A stretch of DNA of 64,000 nt from Cordia subcordata (taxonomy: Eukaryota; Streptophyta; Magnoliopsida; Boraginales; Cordiaceae), in assembly GCA_028554755.1 (NCBI GenBank), contig JAPTOF010000012.1, positions 452,501-516,500 of the forward strand, read 5' to 3'. Within the stretch, counting starts at the first letter, position 1, and the number at the start of each line of letters is the position of its first letter. The translations under genes and the position numbers were made by a program. Below are positions 24,909 to 36,458 of this stretch, piece by piece. The notes beneath the pieces were generated by a model. That model did not search any database. It saw nothing but the letters and a program-made list of their open reading frames with translations, and was not told the origin of the DNA.

Positions 24909-27900
24909 ATGTCGTCGTCATCGACATCGAGCAGTGGCTTAACGTTCAAGCTCCACCCTTTGGTAATCCTCAACATCTCGGATCATCACACTCGTGTGAA
25001 GTCCCAATCGCAGTCCGTGCCTCCTCAGAATTCTTCCTCCGCCGCGGCGGTGTCGACTTCTCCACCGCCGCCGAGAGTCTTCGGCTGCGTCATCGGCGTC
25101 CAGAAAGGCCGTACCGTCGAGATCTTCAACAGCTTTGAGCTTCTCTATGATCATTCCACTCACTCTCTCGACCGTGGCTTCCTCGAAAAGAAGCAAGAGC
25201 TTTGTTAATACCTCTTTCCCATACTTAATCACTTGCATTTGCCTATATATATGCACACTCACACATATATGTTTTACACTCTATGTTGACTGCTAGGGTT
25301 TTTGGATGATTAATTTTATCGCAATTGGGTTACAATCATCTAGACACGCGTAATATTTGTGTATGTGTAATGTATGCTGATTGGGCTCTTTTAGATGATA
25401 AAATTTTATATGAACTTGTCTTTATCATGCATATATGCGAAGTATGCTCTTTGCTAGAGGTATTATATTGTGAAGAACTCATTCAAAATTGTGTTATTGA
25501 TGTACAGATGCATGTAACATTGCATTATGCAATTATACTGATTGCTAGTTTGTTATTTGTTTGTTTTTTTGGTGATGAATATATGTGAAATTGGGTTAAT
25601 AATGTGCATTTGTGTGTTTATCTATCTATCTATCTATCTAGCCATATTTGTATATTAAGTGCATATTTCTGATATGTATAGTGGTTGCTAGTTGTTGTTG
25701 CTTTGGAGTGGTAGGAAGGTGTTTACTCTTTAATATAAGTTGGATGTGTATGTGTGCTGGTAGATGGTTTTGATGGTGACTTTGTAGTGATAATGGTGTT
25801 TATTTGGAGCAGATAAGAAGGTGTTTCCACACTTTTATATTTTGGGATGGTACTCAACGGGGAGTGATGTGCAGGAATCTGATATGCATATTCATAAAGC
25901 AGTAAGTACTAATTGAATAATTGAGTATTCCTAATTTAAAATGAAGTTCAAATTTTGTAATATGGAATTCATATTTGCTGTCATGTGTTTGAGATGGAAA
26001 TCCGAGCTTAACAAAGATCTTTAGCTTTTAATGGAATTGGGTTATGGCCTTGATTATATAATGTGTTCTCAATTAGAGAGGTTTCTGATTTTGGGAATGG
26101 TATCAATTTAGGTTTTACTTAGGTGTATACTTTGTAACACTGTAAAGTATGCAAATTAGAGAATCATCTTCCTCCATAGTTTTCACTTTTGAATTTATAA
26201 ACTGTATTAAGCAGCTAAATCACTTGACTGTTGGACATATGCCATTTATTCTGAAGTTGAGCATTAATTCTTATTGCTTTAGTGTTAGTCCAAGATTATA
26301 GGGGTGGGGAATTTGTTGGTTTGTTAATCTTTGCTGCTTGCATAGCATTCTGAGATTATAGGAATGGGATCTATTCAATTAGTTCTCCTTTTTGGAGTAT
26401 TAAATTACTTCAATTCCCTATATTTTGTCACCCATTATGACATGTGTTCCCTTCTAACAGTTGATGGATATTAATGAAAGCCCTGTTTACGTTCTTCTCA
26501 ACCCTTCAATCAATCCTGCTCAAAAGGATTTGCCTGTTACCATTTATGAAAGTGGTGAGTGTACATTTCTGCTCAGTTTAATCCTTCTGAATTTAAAGAG
26601 GAAAAAATAGAAAAAGGAAAGTGAGACCTAAGGGGACATGGAAGGGAAGTCCACTGACTCTGGGTTCTCTTTGAGTTCCAGCACTAAATTGTTAATGTAG
26701 AAAACTGCAATTCCTCCTATTTCTTCTTCATTAACATTGCATTTTAGTGCAAAACTTAGCCTTTACCTTCTTCAATTATCATTTGTCGCATGCAATTTTA
26801 GTAAATTTGTAAATAATTTTGAAATCTGCCTTGCAAAACTCTGATTCCCTTGTATATGGGAACCTGCAAGACATAGGAATTCTGTAATTTTCTTCATTTT
26901 CTAATTTATTGACATAGTGAGTTTTTGGTTTTCGACTTTTTTTTAGAATTGCATGTCATCGATGGGATCCCGCAGCTTATTTTTGTCCAAGCAAGCTATA
27001 ATATAGAGGTTTGTAGTTCTTTTTTCTGAATTAAATTTGATGTGAGCCTCTTAAAGAAGTCTTCTGATTCTCTTTTCTTTATCACTTTGAAGACTGTTGA
27101 AGCAGAAAGAATATCTGTTGATCATGTTGCACATCTTAAACCATCTGATGGTGGTTCGGCAGCAACTCAATGTGAGCAATTCTTACTTAAATCTAAATTC
27201 CCCTAGCTAATATGACAGCATTTTCTATTGGAAGTAATTTGGTACTTTTCTTTGTTGAGCTAGTTATCATAGTACTTATGAATAACATTTCTTTGTATAG
27301 TGGCCGCTCACCTTACTGGCATACACAGTGCCATCAAGATGCTAAATAGCAGAATCAGAGTCCTTCATCAATATCTGCTTTCTATGGAAAAAGGTAAATG
27401 TCTGGTCTCTGTAGGTGAAGATTAGAAATGAGAAGTATGTTTTAAATTTGTGCTTGTGTGACACATGCTATCCTTCACTTGGGGAGGAAAAATTGAGGTT
27501 GGGCCAGTGCTTCTATTTCCCTAATCTATCAACATAGTGCTATGTGTAAAGCAATTTCCTCTGTTGGAAAAAAGAAACACCAATGCTTTAAGAGCTTTCG
27601 GTGATCAGAGGTTTTAGTGATGAAGCTGGATAAACTTGACCTGTTTCTGACTGCATTACTGCTGCAGGAGAAGTCCCTTGTGAAAATTCACTGCTTAGGC
27701 AAGTATCTAGTCTCTTAAGAAGATTGCCTGCCATTGAATCGGAGAAATTTCAAGATGACTTCTTGATGGTGAGTGCTTTCAGGACTATACTGAATTGATC
27801 TGTCTTTATGATCTTATATGATGCTAAAATATGCTTTTATAAAGTCAAAAAAGAGTTTAAAGGCTTTGTCACTTTTTTAAAAAGCCAAACCAAACAAAAC

Positions 27901-29150
27901 CTTTATCTTGAAATTCATTCATTTCTGCATCAGCGGGTGAGATTTTCTAGATTGAACTTGTTCAATGTGCTGGATAGTGGTGTCATTGTTTGTTTTATTT
28001 GCAGGAATACAATGACACGTTGTTGATTACTTACCTGGCAATGCTCACCAACTGCTCAAGGTACTATAAAAGCCTTGACTTTTTCTTTCACGTTTCTCCA
28101 GTATGAGATTCTGCACAGGGATAGAGTGATTGGTGATTTTGAATGAGACTTGAATGAATTGAATTCTTCATTCCCATGCTGATAATAATTGTCTTGGACT
28201 ATCTTAGTGGTCTTATAATTACTATCACATAGAGAACCTAGGTTAAAAGGCAGTTTTAAGGTTGTCCACGATGAGGTACATAAATATTCATTTACAACTC
28301 AAATCTGTTAGTTAAATATGATATATATAGGAGTTATATATTCATTTAACAATCTGCTATTAGCTTGTGAGTTGAGTGGTTGATATCTACTGCATTTTGT
28401 TGTTTTGGATCTGAGTCTGCAAAAGGAGAATCTGGCATATAAAGAGGGTTTTCTTTTTTAATTATTTTTTTTGGGTTTTGGGAGAAAAATGGGGGGAGGA
28501 GGGGTAGGGGGAATGTCATGTTTGGTGAAATGAGTTCTCCTATATCCTGAAATGAACTTGAAACACGGTATGAAAGCAAAGAAGGATAATGCTTTGAGAT
28601 ATGTAGTCTCCAAGGCAAGCATTTGAAATCTGTGAAAATCTGTTTTGATCTGGAAGTTAAGGAAGCTGTAATGGGCAGCTTGGTGTGATGTAGCTGTGCG
28701 GGTAGATCAGCTTAAGCTGGAAAGAAAGTATTACTTTTACTACCTCAACTGAGCTTGCAAAACCCCACAGACATGCCTTCTGTTGGTGAATATTTTATTT
28801 ATATGTTTATTTGGGGGTGAAAGGTGACCTCTAGACTTGTGAAAATTATCAGTCAAAACCAGGATAAAGCTGAGATAAGTAATACAGCCTATGAAAAGGT
28901 GAATGCTGAGCATCTCTAACTTAAGTTGGGCTGAACCGAATTTTACAATTTTTTTCCCTTAATATTGGATTTTAAGATACCTTAGAATGCTTTTGGCCGA
29001 GTGTATAACAGTATAAATTTAGCTTTGACTTGTTGTCACATCTGAAATCATCTCTTATTCCTGGACAGTACGATGAACGAGCTGGTAGACAAATTTAACA
29101 CTGCGTATGACAGGCACAGCCGAAGGGGTGGTCGAAGTGCTTTTATCTAA
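24909..29150 (+). CDS. CSN6: CSN6, COP9 signalosome complex subunit 6 (9 coding exons)
   Basis: A core subunit of the COP9 signalosome, which removes NEDD8/RUB from cullins and so tunes SCF-type ubiquitin ligases; in plants it is needed for repression of photomorphogenesis. Exons: 24909-25203, 25813-25901, 26461-26554, 26947-27008, 27093-27171, 27301-27393, 27668-27768, 28005-28060 and 29069-29150. All junctions are GT-AG and the phases join into 316 codons; the Arabidopsis CSN6A protein is about 317. The MPN domain is seen in LTFKLHPLVILNISDH, RTVEIFNSFEL, LPVTIYESELHVIDGIPQ and AERISVDHVAHLKP. As in other CSN6 proteins it lacks the HxH..D metal site of CSN5, so it is structural. It ends NTAYDRHSRRGGRSAFI. 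An alternative GTG-led extension upstream has no ATG, so the start at 24909 (MSSSSTSSSG) is preferred. Confidence 0.97.
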
Positions 29151-30070
29151 AGCTGATTGTGTTCATGTGTTGCAGCAGATATAAGTGAAATTCAGACAAT
29201 TATAATGAATTATAGGAATTAGAATAGTTATCTCGTTTTCTCTTATTAAATTGGTATGCTTTTTTCGCCGATTGTTTTTGTATTTGGTCCACTTATTCGG
29301 GAATCTTGACAATGTTTTTACGCTGGCAAACATCAGTGGCTCTGGCAGAGGGGATTTCTTAGTACAAAGGCATTTCGAACCTGGCTATGCGCGGTGTTTG
29401 TCACATAGTTATGATGCATCTTTAAAATGTTGGCGGTGGCTCATGTGGTATTTGGGAGCCTCAACCCAGAAAAAGTGTGTGGCTCTATTAATGCCGTGTT
29501 TTCCTTTTCTAAACCTCCACCCCCCAAAATGCTGTGCTTGTTATGTGTTTATCTGAAATCTTAAATTGGAAATGCAAAAAAATAAGCAAAATTTAAATTT
29601 GAAATGCATATAATTTTATTTGTATTTTATAGATTTAAGATTTCAAATAAATTATATGTTAACAAACGCAGCATAACCGTGAAACGTGTTGGGTATGTCA
29701 GATGGAGTGATTGGGGGTTATTGCCCAGGTATTTTGGGCTTGTAAGTGTAAATCCAAGCCCAAACGCATATGCCCGATGATTGATCTTTATTTTCACGTG
29801 CATTTTCCGCGTACTATTAGACGTCCAGTTCTTTGCAAATTGCTTATCGCTGGTCTGCAGCCAAGAGGGATTGGCTGACTTTTGTAAATTTTCTTTTGCT
29901 TGAATGCAAACCTTTCCTCGACCAAAAAAGAAAAATGTCATTTTGTATTATATTCTACGTTCAACAAAGTCCAGTCTCACCCTTGCACCCCACAGAAGTT
30001 GATTCTCCGGTTAACAAGGTCAATGGGGTAAAGCAATTAAAACTCTTGTTTGTTAAAACTCTTATTAATA
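29151..30070. other. CSN6 3' flank, no further gene
   Basis: The first part should contain the CSN6 3' UTR. Two open frames of about 100 codons (29251-29556 plus, 29627-29941 minus) have no recognisable domain or gene context. Confidence 0.45.
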
Positions 30071-30284
30071 ACACATAATAAATCCTAATATAAAAATATT
30101 GAAAATTTCATTAATATAATGTTTATAACAAAATTATAAAACTAAATGGATAGATAAATGTTTATAAAACTAAATGGATAGATAAATGTTTATAAAACTA
30201 AATGTTAGAACACATAATAAATCCTAATAACAAAATATTGAAAATTTCATTAATATAATGTTTATAACAAAATTATAAAACTAA
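30071..30284. repeat. Local direct repeat with internal 28-bp tandem units
   Basis: A block of about 75 bp (ACATAATAAATCCTAATA to AAAATTATAAAACTAA) occurs at 30071-30145 and again at 30210-30284. Between the copies, a 28-bp unit with core AACTAAATGGATAGATAAAT is repeated slightly more than twice. Confidence 0.85.
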
Positions 30285-31127
30285 TGTTTCTAACTCTTAT
30301 CGTAGTGTGTTACAAGGCTACTAACAAAGCTCCACCTTGAACTTTTCTTGCATGGTGTCTGATCGGACACCTAATCAGCTGTCGGTCACCATTAATAAGA
30401 GTATTTAGTCGCCATTATTAGCCTTACCAATCGTTCCCTCTTATCGTAGAGTGTTACAAGACTACTGCAAAGCTTCAAATGGATAGAACACCGGGAGAGA
30501 TCTCCCCTGGGACATTACCCTTGAAATATGTTCAAGGCTGCCAGTGAAATCATTAACATGTTTCTTTCTATGGATATTTGTATACAAGTCTTGAAGGATT
30601 ACAAATGTTTGAAACATAAATCTCCGAAAGAGTATATATTAAACTCTTTGTATGAGTTGAAACATCTCAAAATTAGGATATGACACATTGGGAATAGACT
30701 ACATAAAATATTTTTTAATTTATTATATGCAGTAAATAAACTTAATTTTTATCATAAACTAGATATATTCACCTATTGCCTATTGTTGAGCAAAGTGACA
30801 AATAAGTTTGAAAGGTAAATATATAAGGATTACAAAAAGGACAAAGAAGATAGAATTAATTCAAATGTAGAGTGAAATAGAGAGTTGGTAGATTAGTATT
30901 TAATACAAATCTAGGATGAAATAAAGAGTCATTAGCATTTAATAAAATATTAACTATTTATTGTTTTAAAAATGATAGTTAAAATATTATAAAATTATAT
31001 TTAAAAATATTCTGTAACAAATATATTTAAAAAGTCGTATATTATATTTCAAAAGAGTATATTATCTTTTACCTCTAAGTTATTGACATGTATCTACATT
31101 GGAAATGCAAAATTTATCACTCTAGTT

Positions 31128-31139
31128 ATTACTGAAGAA
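31128..31139. repeat. Left target-site duplication of the LINE
   Basis: ATTACTGAAGAA, identical to 41635-41646 just after the LINE A-rich tail. Confidence 0.88.
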
Positions 31140-31197
31140 GTTTTTCGTTAGCATTCTTTAAACATTGCTGGGAGGTGATTGAGGGGACCTTCAGCAG

Positions 31198-32660
31198 GTG
31201 GTTATCAGTTTCTTTCAGGGAGAGGCGATTCCTAGAGGAGTGAATGCCACTTCTATTGTTTTGATTCCTGAAAAAGATAATGCTAGTTGGTGGAGTGACA
31301 TTCGTCTGATTAGCTTGTGTAACGTGTTATATAAGATATTTTTCAAGATTTTGGCTAACCAGTTGGGGCACCTCTTGCTAGGTATAATATCTAAGAATCA
31401 AAGTGGCTTTATTAAAGACCGATTAATTAGTGATAACATCCTTCTGGCTAAGGAAATGACTCACAATATTGATGAGAAGACCTTGGAAGGGAATGTCATG
31501 TTGAAGTTAGATATGATGAAGGCTTATGATAGGTTGAATTGGGGGTTTCTTTTTGAGATGTTGAAAGCTTTTGGTTTTTCTTACTCGTGGATTATATTGA
31601 TAAAATTAAGAGGTGCATAAGTAGGTGCTAGTTTTCTATTCTGATAAATAAGGAGCTAGCAGGTTTCTTTCTTTCTTCCAGAGGCCTCCGTCAAGGTGAT
31701 CCTTTTTCTTCTATTATTTGTTCTAGCTGCTGATTATCTTCCTCGCCTGCTCAATAAGTTGTTTAATTCTAACCTTGCCATGAGGTTTTATACAGGTTGT
31801 TCCACCCTATTATCTCCTCTTAGTTTTGCAGATGATGTTATTATGTTTTCTAATGGTTGCTAGAGCACCTTGGATAAAATAATGAAGGCTTTGAAGCATT
31901 ATGAACGCGTGTCGACGCAAAAGGTGAACAATGATAAGTGTGGCTTTATCGTATCCTCCAAGACCACTAATTCCAGGGTAGAGATCATTGCTAGGGTAAC
32001 TGGATTTTGTAAGAACTTTTTTCCCACAAAGTATCTTGGGATGCCTCTAAATAAGGGTCATAACAAAAATATTTTATTTGAGGAGCTTCTAGGTAAGGTG
32101 ACTCGTAAGCTTGAGGGATAGGAAAGCCAAGGCATTTTCTCCTGGGGGTCATTTAGTCTTATTGTGTGGTACTCTTACTAGCATGCCTTTATATTTTCTA
32201 CAAGTTTGGCGTCCTCTGGAGGCGGTGTTGAACAAGTTTGAGAGAATTTGCATTGGGTTTCAATGGAGTGATAAGGGGAATATTAAACGTATCAGGTGGT
32301 CATCTTGGAGAAATGTATGCTATCCTTTTTGCGATGGTGGCTTGGGCTTTTACAGTTTTTCTGATGCTAGTACTGCTTTTGAATTCAAATTGTGGTGGTA
32401 TTTTAGAATAGTTAAGAACTTATAGAGTGCTTATATGAAGTAGAAATATTGCACAAATGAGCATCCCTTAAATAGTATTGCCAGAGTTCAAGATTCTCTA
32501 ACGTGGAAATGGATGAATAGAATTAAGGAGGAGATGGAGGAATTTATTACATAAAGGCTTGGTGAAGTTCAGCCTTCGTTCTGGATAGACTCCTGGATGG
32601 ACGATAATTGTCTTGCAAAGCTGATATTGAATATGTAGGTAAACGTAGACTCTAGAATGG
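31198..32660 (+). pseudogene. LINE reverse transcriptase remnant
   Basis: RT blocks in order: VNATSIVLIPEKDN, IRLISLCNVLYKIF, KNQSGFIKDRLISDNILLAK, MLKLDMMKAYDRLNW, the catalytic FADDVIMFSN near 31830, then KYLGMPLNKG, SMPLYFLQVW and NIKRIRWSSW. This is the RVT_1 order of plant L1 elements. At least five stops or frameshifts break it (31618, 31861, 32121 and 32423 among them). Confidence 0.9.
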
Positions 32661-32818
32661 TGCATGATTTTTATTTTTAAAATACTATGCAAAAATAACC
32701 CAATTCGTGATAGGTTTTCAAAAATAACCCAAACTGGTTCCCGAAACGCGGTTCATGTATTCCGAGAAAGTGGATTATTGTGTGTAACAAAAAAATTCAA
32801 AGTAAGAACGTGGCTGCG

Positions 32819-32845
32819 TACCAGGAACGCGGTCCGCGTTCCTGG
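32819..32845. repeat. Perfect subterminal palindrome in the MULE
   Basis: ACCAGGAACGCGG, one spacer base, then its exact complement CCGCGTTCCTGGT. Related GGAACGCG and CGCGTTCC words recur toward both ends of the element, as expected for transposase-binding subterminal repeats. Confidence 0.85.
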
Positions 32846-33194
32846 TGCGTGGCCATGCTTCATAAATTTGTCCCAGTACTCATTTTTTCCCATTCCACCA
32901 CTTCCAATCCAAAAAAATTCCACCAACCCCAAGCCAAAAAAATTAGATTTTCAGCCTCATTGCGAAGGATATATGCTTAATCTTGTGAGTTATTTATTTT
33001 ATGTTATGTTTTGCAATTATAATTAATGTTTTAAGTTATATAATTTGTTTTTAGTTTGTGTAATTTTTGTTTTGGAAGTTAATTTTAGTTTGTGTTAATT
33101 TGTATTTTAATTGTTGTTAGTTTAAGGAATGAATAATTGTTGTTAGGATTATAGCTTAGGTTTTATAACACAATTTCAACATTATTGTTAGAAT

Positions 33195-33198
33195 TAGA

Positions 33199-33236
<38 letters not shown>

Positions 33237-33278
33237 CAACAATAATAATAATAAAAATATTATTATTATTATTATAAA

Positions 33279-33309
<31 letters not shown>

Positions 33310-33403
33310 GTCATTATTATTATTATTAAGACTATCATTATTATTAGCAATATTATTATTATTATGATTAATGTTATCTTTTAGTTGTTGTTATCATTAT
33401 TAC

Positions 33404-33457
<54 letters not shown>

Positions 33458-33600
33458 CATCATCATCATTAACATTATTATTATTATTATGATTAATGTT
33501 ATATTTTAGTTATTATTATTATTATTATTATTGTTAATACTATTATTGATATTATTATTATTATTATTATGATTAGTGTTATCATTATTATTATTTAATA
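33195..33600. repeat. (TTA)n / (TAA)n microsatellite array
   Basis: About 400 bp of interrupted TTA and TAA units with occasional TCA and TTG variants, inside the left half of the MULE, ahead of the PMD gene. Poly-Ile and poly-Leu frames across it are artefacts. Confidence 0.95.
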
Positions 33601-33722
33601 AATTAGAGATTTAAAAGCTAGAATAAAGTTAAGTTAGTTAATTGTTATTATTAATTTTTATTTTAGGATTCATTATGGATAGTTGACCTACACTAGTAGA
33701 CACCACGTTGCTGTGCCACTAG

Positions 33723-35594
33723 ATGGAGCACCGGGTGCAATATTTGCAGGATCCGCATCATTTAGGTACCTTTAGATGCTATAGGTCGGATCAGCCTTTG
33801 TTTAATGATCCAAAACACCCATTGGTACAGCAGCAGTTGGTCGAGATGGGATTCTATGGGTGTTATAAATCCCGTCACCATCAGCTTAACCGCGGGTTGA
33901 TTACTGCCATGATTGAGAGGTGGTGGTCGGAGACCCACACATTTTATTTACCCATAGGGGAGGGTACCATCACCCTGTAGGATGTGGCCGTCTGGGGTCT
34001 TCCCATGACTGGTGCACCTTTTTCGGTGCTTGATACGACCCCACGCTCGAGGGATGATTGGGTTGTTACGATTCGTGATTTGCTAGGGATTGACGCAAAC
34101 GCGATTGCAGACGATGGTACCTGCTGTATTGACATTCTGGGGAACTCGATAAATTTTGTCTAGGTGCAGGACATGTTTGTGATGCAGGGTACTCTAGAGA
34201 ACCCCATTCAGGACCAGGCGCGGCAGCGGGCACGGTTGTAGATATTTCTCATCATTTGCTGTCACCTATTTGCGAACACGAGTACAAGTGAGGGTAATTT
34301 GGCTTGGTTGATACATTTGGTAGACTTTGAACGGATCTGGCAGTACAATTGAGGCGCGACTGTACTAGCATATTTGTACCAGTAGCTTGACCGCACCTCA
34401 TTCCATCAGTGTAAGGGTGTATGCGGAGCCGTGATACTGGTCCAGGTATTGGTTTGCATCATATAGTTATGTTTAGATTTTATGAATGTTAACTTTATTA
34501 TAACAAAAGTTATTATAATATAACAATTGTTTACTGGTTGTAGTTTTTTGCATAGGATAGATTCACGACTTTTCGGTCTCAGCTCCTAAATCCCACACGA
34601 GAGCGGCTACAGCGACAACAACATCATCTTGGGCTGATGTTTTAGCTTCCTCACGTTCCATGAGATGTTGTGTTTTACGTGAAAAAGGAAATGATTGATG
34701 CATCCGGAAAGTCAGGGCAGGTTGAGTGTTGGGATGTTATAGACCATTTTCAGCTTGACAAGGTATAGTACACTTAAGTTGCTTTATTACAAATTAATAT
34801 CTTGTATTATTGAATACGTGGGTAGTGTACGTAATTAACTAACCGGTACTTGTTTTGGTTACAATTTATATGGCAGCCATTCAGGATGATATTGGACAAC
34901 CTGCTACCGTATTGTATTCAAGACAGTGACGTTTGGCGTGCCCGGATCCCGTTGATATTTGGGCATACTGTTGAGTGGTACCGTTCGGATCATGTCTTGT
35001 GGCAGCTTGGACTATGATCGGCAGTCCCTCATGATCCGCCTGCACATAAGAAACACAGGGATAGGAAGGAAAAAGTTGAGAGAGATGCGCTGACACGGGC
35101 TGCGGCTAAATGGGGGAATTGGCAGCAACACGTTCTCCACAGACAGCTGGAGGATGTGCCGACGATAGCAATACTCAGGACTTACATGACTTGGTACCGT
35201 CGGGTGACCATATTATATGTCGGTCATCCAGGTATAAGTCATAGGAGGGATGGTTACGCAGCATCTGCACTTGATGAGATGTCACTGGTCTGCAGCCTTT
35301 GTACTCGTTTTTATTTTACTTAGTGAAAACTGTGGACTATATTTGAAATTAACCACAATATGTTACGTTTTTCTCCAGGCGTCAGTTGTTTAGCATATGG
35401 TCCACCATTCTCGTGATTTGCTGCAACGTTATAAGCAGGGGGACCTTCATGGCGATGCACCATCCATGGAACATGTGATGCGACACTTGCAGCTTATGCA
35501 GCTGCATGGCGAGAGTGCACTCCAACATACACAGCACGAGCATCTTATACAGCAAAAAGTCGTGTGGGAGTTGTCTGATAGGTCTCCGATGTAG
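33723..35594 (+). pseudogene. Plant mobile domain (PMD / MAIN-like) gene remnant inside the MULE
   Basis: Similar to the PMD of MAIN/MAIL1 proteins and of Mutator-carried PMD genes. HRVQYLQDPHHLGTFRCYRS is followed by VEMGFYGCYKSRHHQLNRG, LITAMIERWWSETHTFYLP, then EGTITL, a stop, and DVAVWGLPMTGAPFS. Later, separated by probable introns, come LAWLIHLVDFERIW, ATVLAYLYQ, PLIFGHTVEWYRSDHV and WQQHVLHRQLED. In-frame stops near 33979, 34162 and 34351 show decay. In PMD-carrying MULEs this gene travels with the transposase; its role in transposition is not known to me. Confidence 0.8.
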
Positions 35595-36458
35595 CCATTA
35601 CAGTAGCATAGAGAGCATCGTTCATAGCATACGCTACCTTCGCAGTGCGATCACACGTATCCCACCATGTCATCACAACCGTTCACCCCCAAGGCATCAT
35701 TGCCACATCATTGTCTACCAACACAGTCGTCATTACATCGATCCATGTTTCGATTGTTCCTCATTGATTATTCCACCATGCATATAGGTCAGAGCAGTGG
35801 CGGTAGACACGGTATGTTCTAGGTTGGCGAATCCTCCAGGCCGGTGGTTGACGAGCTAGATGACGACGAGGCTACGCAGAGCGAGTCCTCAAGAGGGTCT
35901 CCGAGCAGATACATGGGGTCCCGGGACTACGTCCACGAGCAGTATATAGACAGTGGTGTTGAGCAGTAAGACTAGCTGCGGCAGTCCGAGGCACATGCGA
36001 CCCAGGCACCAGCCACCAGCCACACAGCCACAGGTACAGGAGCCTCCACGTCGTCAGACACGTTCATCCAGGAAATGCCACGCACCATCCCTTGTTAGAC
36101 GTCAGTTACCTGACCGCACTAATAGGGGGAAGGGCCCTGATCATTACACATCTAGATGATGTATTCAGTTTTGGACTCTTTTTTTTCATATGTATTTATG
36201 ATACATTGTTATGTATTGATGGGACTTTCATATGTTTTTTCATTTATGTTAGACTATGTTATGTTTTGGATGGTCCATTGAATACTTAATGTTTCCAATT
36301 AAGTACGTTGTGCACAAGGAACCTACAGTTGACGTAGACATTACAACGTTAATTAGACAATAACATTACAACGCCACAACAAATAAACATAAAACGATTA
36401 CACAATAATATTACAACGTCACAATAAATAAACATAAAACGATTACATATAACACTTG

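Noticed and set aside
29251..29941. Frames of about 100 codons downstream of CSN6
   Set aside because: No domain, no paralogue in the window, and position fits 3' UTR and intergenic DNA.
33156..33350. Poly-Ile/poly-Leu frame
   Set aside because: Produced by the TTA/TAA microsatellite.
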